A program made the position numbers and the translations under genes. Positions 20,727-22,073 of a DNA stretch of 22,073 bases are shown here, piece by piece (position 1 is the stretch's first letter; each line of letters opens with the position of its first letter). Origin of the DNA: DAOMFM01 sp035429825 (GTDB taxonomy: Bacteria > Acidobacteriota > Blastocatellia > UBA7656 > JADIYM01); contig JBGAKX010000075.1 in NCBI GenBank assembly GCA_044224215.1, positions 1 through 22,073 of the forward strand, in the 5' to 3' direction. Under the pieces are notes generated by a model that ran no database searches, was not told the DNA's origin, and worked only from the letters and a program-made list of their open reading frames with translations.

Positions 20727-22073
20727 TCAGGCGTCGAGTCGTTCCGCGACCCACGCGTCGAACGGCTTTGCGTGCTGGGCGGCGAGGTCCTTCCGAATCA
20801 TGTATCGAACGTGCTCTTCGAATGCGTCGGCCGGCATGTTGCGGAACGTCTTCTCGTACTCGGACGCAAGCAGTTCGTTGCGTTTCGTGTTGGCAAGATC
20901 GACGACCTGGTCGGAGGACAGTTCGTTGTAGCGTTGGACGCCGATTTCGTTGACGTACGTCATGTATGCGTACTCGCTCTCGTAGCTGTCGGGCTTGGCA
21001 CGCGCCGGGGCGGACGCTTCCGCCGTCGGCTGCTGCCCGGGGAACCGCGGGCGGGGCGCGGCCGTCGACGACCGGCGGCTCGAAGGATCGGCGGCAAGGT
21101 TCTTTCCGACGAGGCTGACGAGGAATCCGCCGGGGTTCGAGAATCGCTTCCCTTGCGCGACTTCGGCGTCGAGGTAGCGTATTGCTCGGTCGAGCCGGTC
21201 ACGTTGCTCCTCCGTGTCGGACGCGCAGAGCCGGGCGGCGACGGCCGGCACGACGCCGCGCTCGACAAGGAGCCGTTCGAGCTGCGCCATGTTGTTCGCG
21301 GTTGTTTCGCCGAGCGGTTCGAAGGGTCCGAGGTACGGCAGCGCCATCTGCACACGGTTCCCGAAGTCGGGTCGCTTGTTCAGATAGAGGCTCTCGCCCG
21401 CGAGCAGCCATGATTCGAGATACCCCTTGTCGAGGAGCGTGTTGAGCGCCGGTTCGAGCCGCTGCATGATCTGGGACACGTACTTGTAGTGCCGGCTGAT
21501 GCCGAGGTGCTCGTGCGAGAGGTCGCGGACGTTGACGGCGAGTGACGGTTGCTTGCCGTCGAAGTAGTTGTCGAGATAGCGGAACAGTCGGCGTTCGATC
21601 GCGGACGACAACTCCTCAAAGTAGAACGACGCGTCGAGGTAGCGCGTCAGCTCCTGGTGGATCGAGTCGGCGATCCGGTCAGACCACAGGACGTAGCTGG
21701 ACTTCTCGCCGCCGCGCGTCTCAGCGTTGAGCTTCCATTCCTGGATGAACGTCAGGCCCATATTGACGAAGCGTTTTCGGGCGCGATCGCCAAACGCATT
21801 GATGGCCTCGACGCGAACGGCGGCGAGTTTCTTGAAGCTCGTCTCGAGCCTCGTGTAGTAGGTCGCGTTGATCGACCAGCCGAGCCGCTTGAGGAGGTCG
21901 TATCGCGAGAAGTAGACCTTCTTGGCGCCGCCCTGTTCGCGGGTGAGCTCAAGGAGCGCCATGAGCACGTCGTCGTCGATCGGACCCGGGAATCCCTTTT
22001 CCGGGTGTGGGAAAACCTTCCATTGCCGCTCGACCATTTCTCCGTTCCACGTAATGGTGTCGTGGAACACGAG
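20727..22073 (-). CDS. RepA-like replication initiator protein (5' partial)
   Basis: At least 448 residues; the frame is still open at the window edge, so the N-terminus may be missing (a GTG at 22070 is possible but unsupported). The N-terminal half resembles the replication initiator protein A family (winged-helix, RPA type): 'GPIDDDVLMALLELTREQGG', then 'VYFSRYDLLKRLGWS', 'YYTRLETSFKKLAAVRVEA', 'YLDASFYFEELSSAIERRLF'. These read as two winged-helix segments. The C-terminal part has a disordered Pro/Ala stretch (about 340-360) and a helical tail ending in 'PFDAWVAERLDA'. Such proteins initiate plasmid replication, but many homologues are chromosomal with unknown roles. No iterons, partition genes or other plasmid functions are seen, so I would not infer a plasmid. 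Confidence 0.68.
   Translation of the reverse strand, partial: LVFHDTITWNGEMVERQWKVFPHPEKGFPGPIDDDVLMALLELTREQGGAKKVYFSRYDLLKRLGWSINATYYTRLETSFKKLAAVRVEAINAFGDRARKRFVNMGLTFIQEWKLNAETRGGEKSSYVLWSDRIADSIHQELTRYLDASFYFEELSSAIERRLFRYLDNYFDGKQPSLAVNVRDLSHEHLGISRHYKYVSQIMQRLEPALNTLLDKGYLESWLLAGESLYLNKRPDFGNRVQMALPYLGPFEPLGETTANNMAQLERLLVERGVVPAVAARLCASDTEEQRDRLDRAIRYLDAEVAQGKRFSNPGGFLVSLVGKNLAADPSSRRSSTAAPRPRFPGQQPTAEASAPARAKPDSYESEYAYMTYVNEIGVQRYNELSSDQVVDLANTKRNELLASEYEKTFRNMPADAFEEHVRYMIRKDLAAQHAKPFDAWVAERLDA

Overview
The window is about 22 kb of GC-rich, densely coded bacterial DNA that looks like ordinary chromosome; I see no transposase, integrase, tRNA, rRNA or CRISPR array. A VWA protein resembling the 'VWFA-related acidobacterial domain' family, MJ0042-type zinc-ribbon proteins, an MglA-like GTPase and a RepA-like protein together suggest an Acidobacteriota-type organism (possibly Vicinamibacteria). 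That assignment is inference from gene content only.

Layout. (1) 1-7001, plus strand: a compact chemosensory operon. It holds CheR with C-terminal TPRs (5' end outside the window), CheW, a soluble methyl-accepting protein with a globin-like N-terminus, a CheA-receiver hybrid kinase and CheB, then a Nudix hydrolase that overlaps cheB by 4 bp. The set of parts (cytoplasmic receptor, CheR-TPR, CheA-REC, CheB, CheW) matches the Frz system of myxobacteria and, more loosely, Wsp. No stand-alone CheY is present. (2) 7028-9645, minus strand: a membrane PAS-GAF-GGDEF diguanylate cyclase, preceded 14 bp upstream by a 76-residue two-helix membrane protein with a GTG start and a strong Shine-Dalgarno. 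(3) 9755-10945, plus strand: an Lrp/AsnC regulator, probably on a leaderless autoregulated transcript, followed by a MarC-family membrane protein. (4) 10946-11289, 344 bp with no convincing protein gene: a weak hairpin after marC, a strong candidate small RNA gene (TTGACA promoter, two hairpins, the second an intrinsic terminator), three phased CGCAGAT repeats and a further hairpin. (5) 11290-13580: divergent genes for a secreted PilP-like protein and a zinc-ribbon/SPOR membrane protein. (6) 13577-16795: a secreted SGNH-like protein whose catalytic residues are replaced, a small hypothetical protein, a DUF72 protein and a zinc-ribbon membrane protein. (7) 16848-19936, plus strand: a palindromic intergenic element, then a VWA protein, a small membrane protein broken by a one-base frameshift, and an Asp-box beta-propeller protein, in what looks like one operon. 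(8) 19991-22073, minus strand: an MglA-like small GTPase without a visible MglB, and upstream of it a RepA-like winged-helix protein cut by the window end.

How the parts may work together: the chemosensory operon should convert an intracellular signal, read by a globin-fold domain with no histidine available to bind haem, into phosphorylation of the CheA-fused receiver and of CheB. In Myxococcus the Frz system sets polarity through the MglA GTPase, and an MglA-like gene lies about 13.5 kb away here. Co-operation of the two is plausible but unproven. The best candidates for something undescribed are the histidine-less globin receptor, the small RNA, and the micro-membrane protein/cyclase pair.
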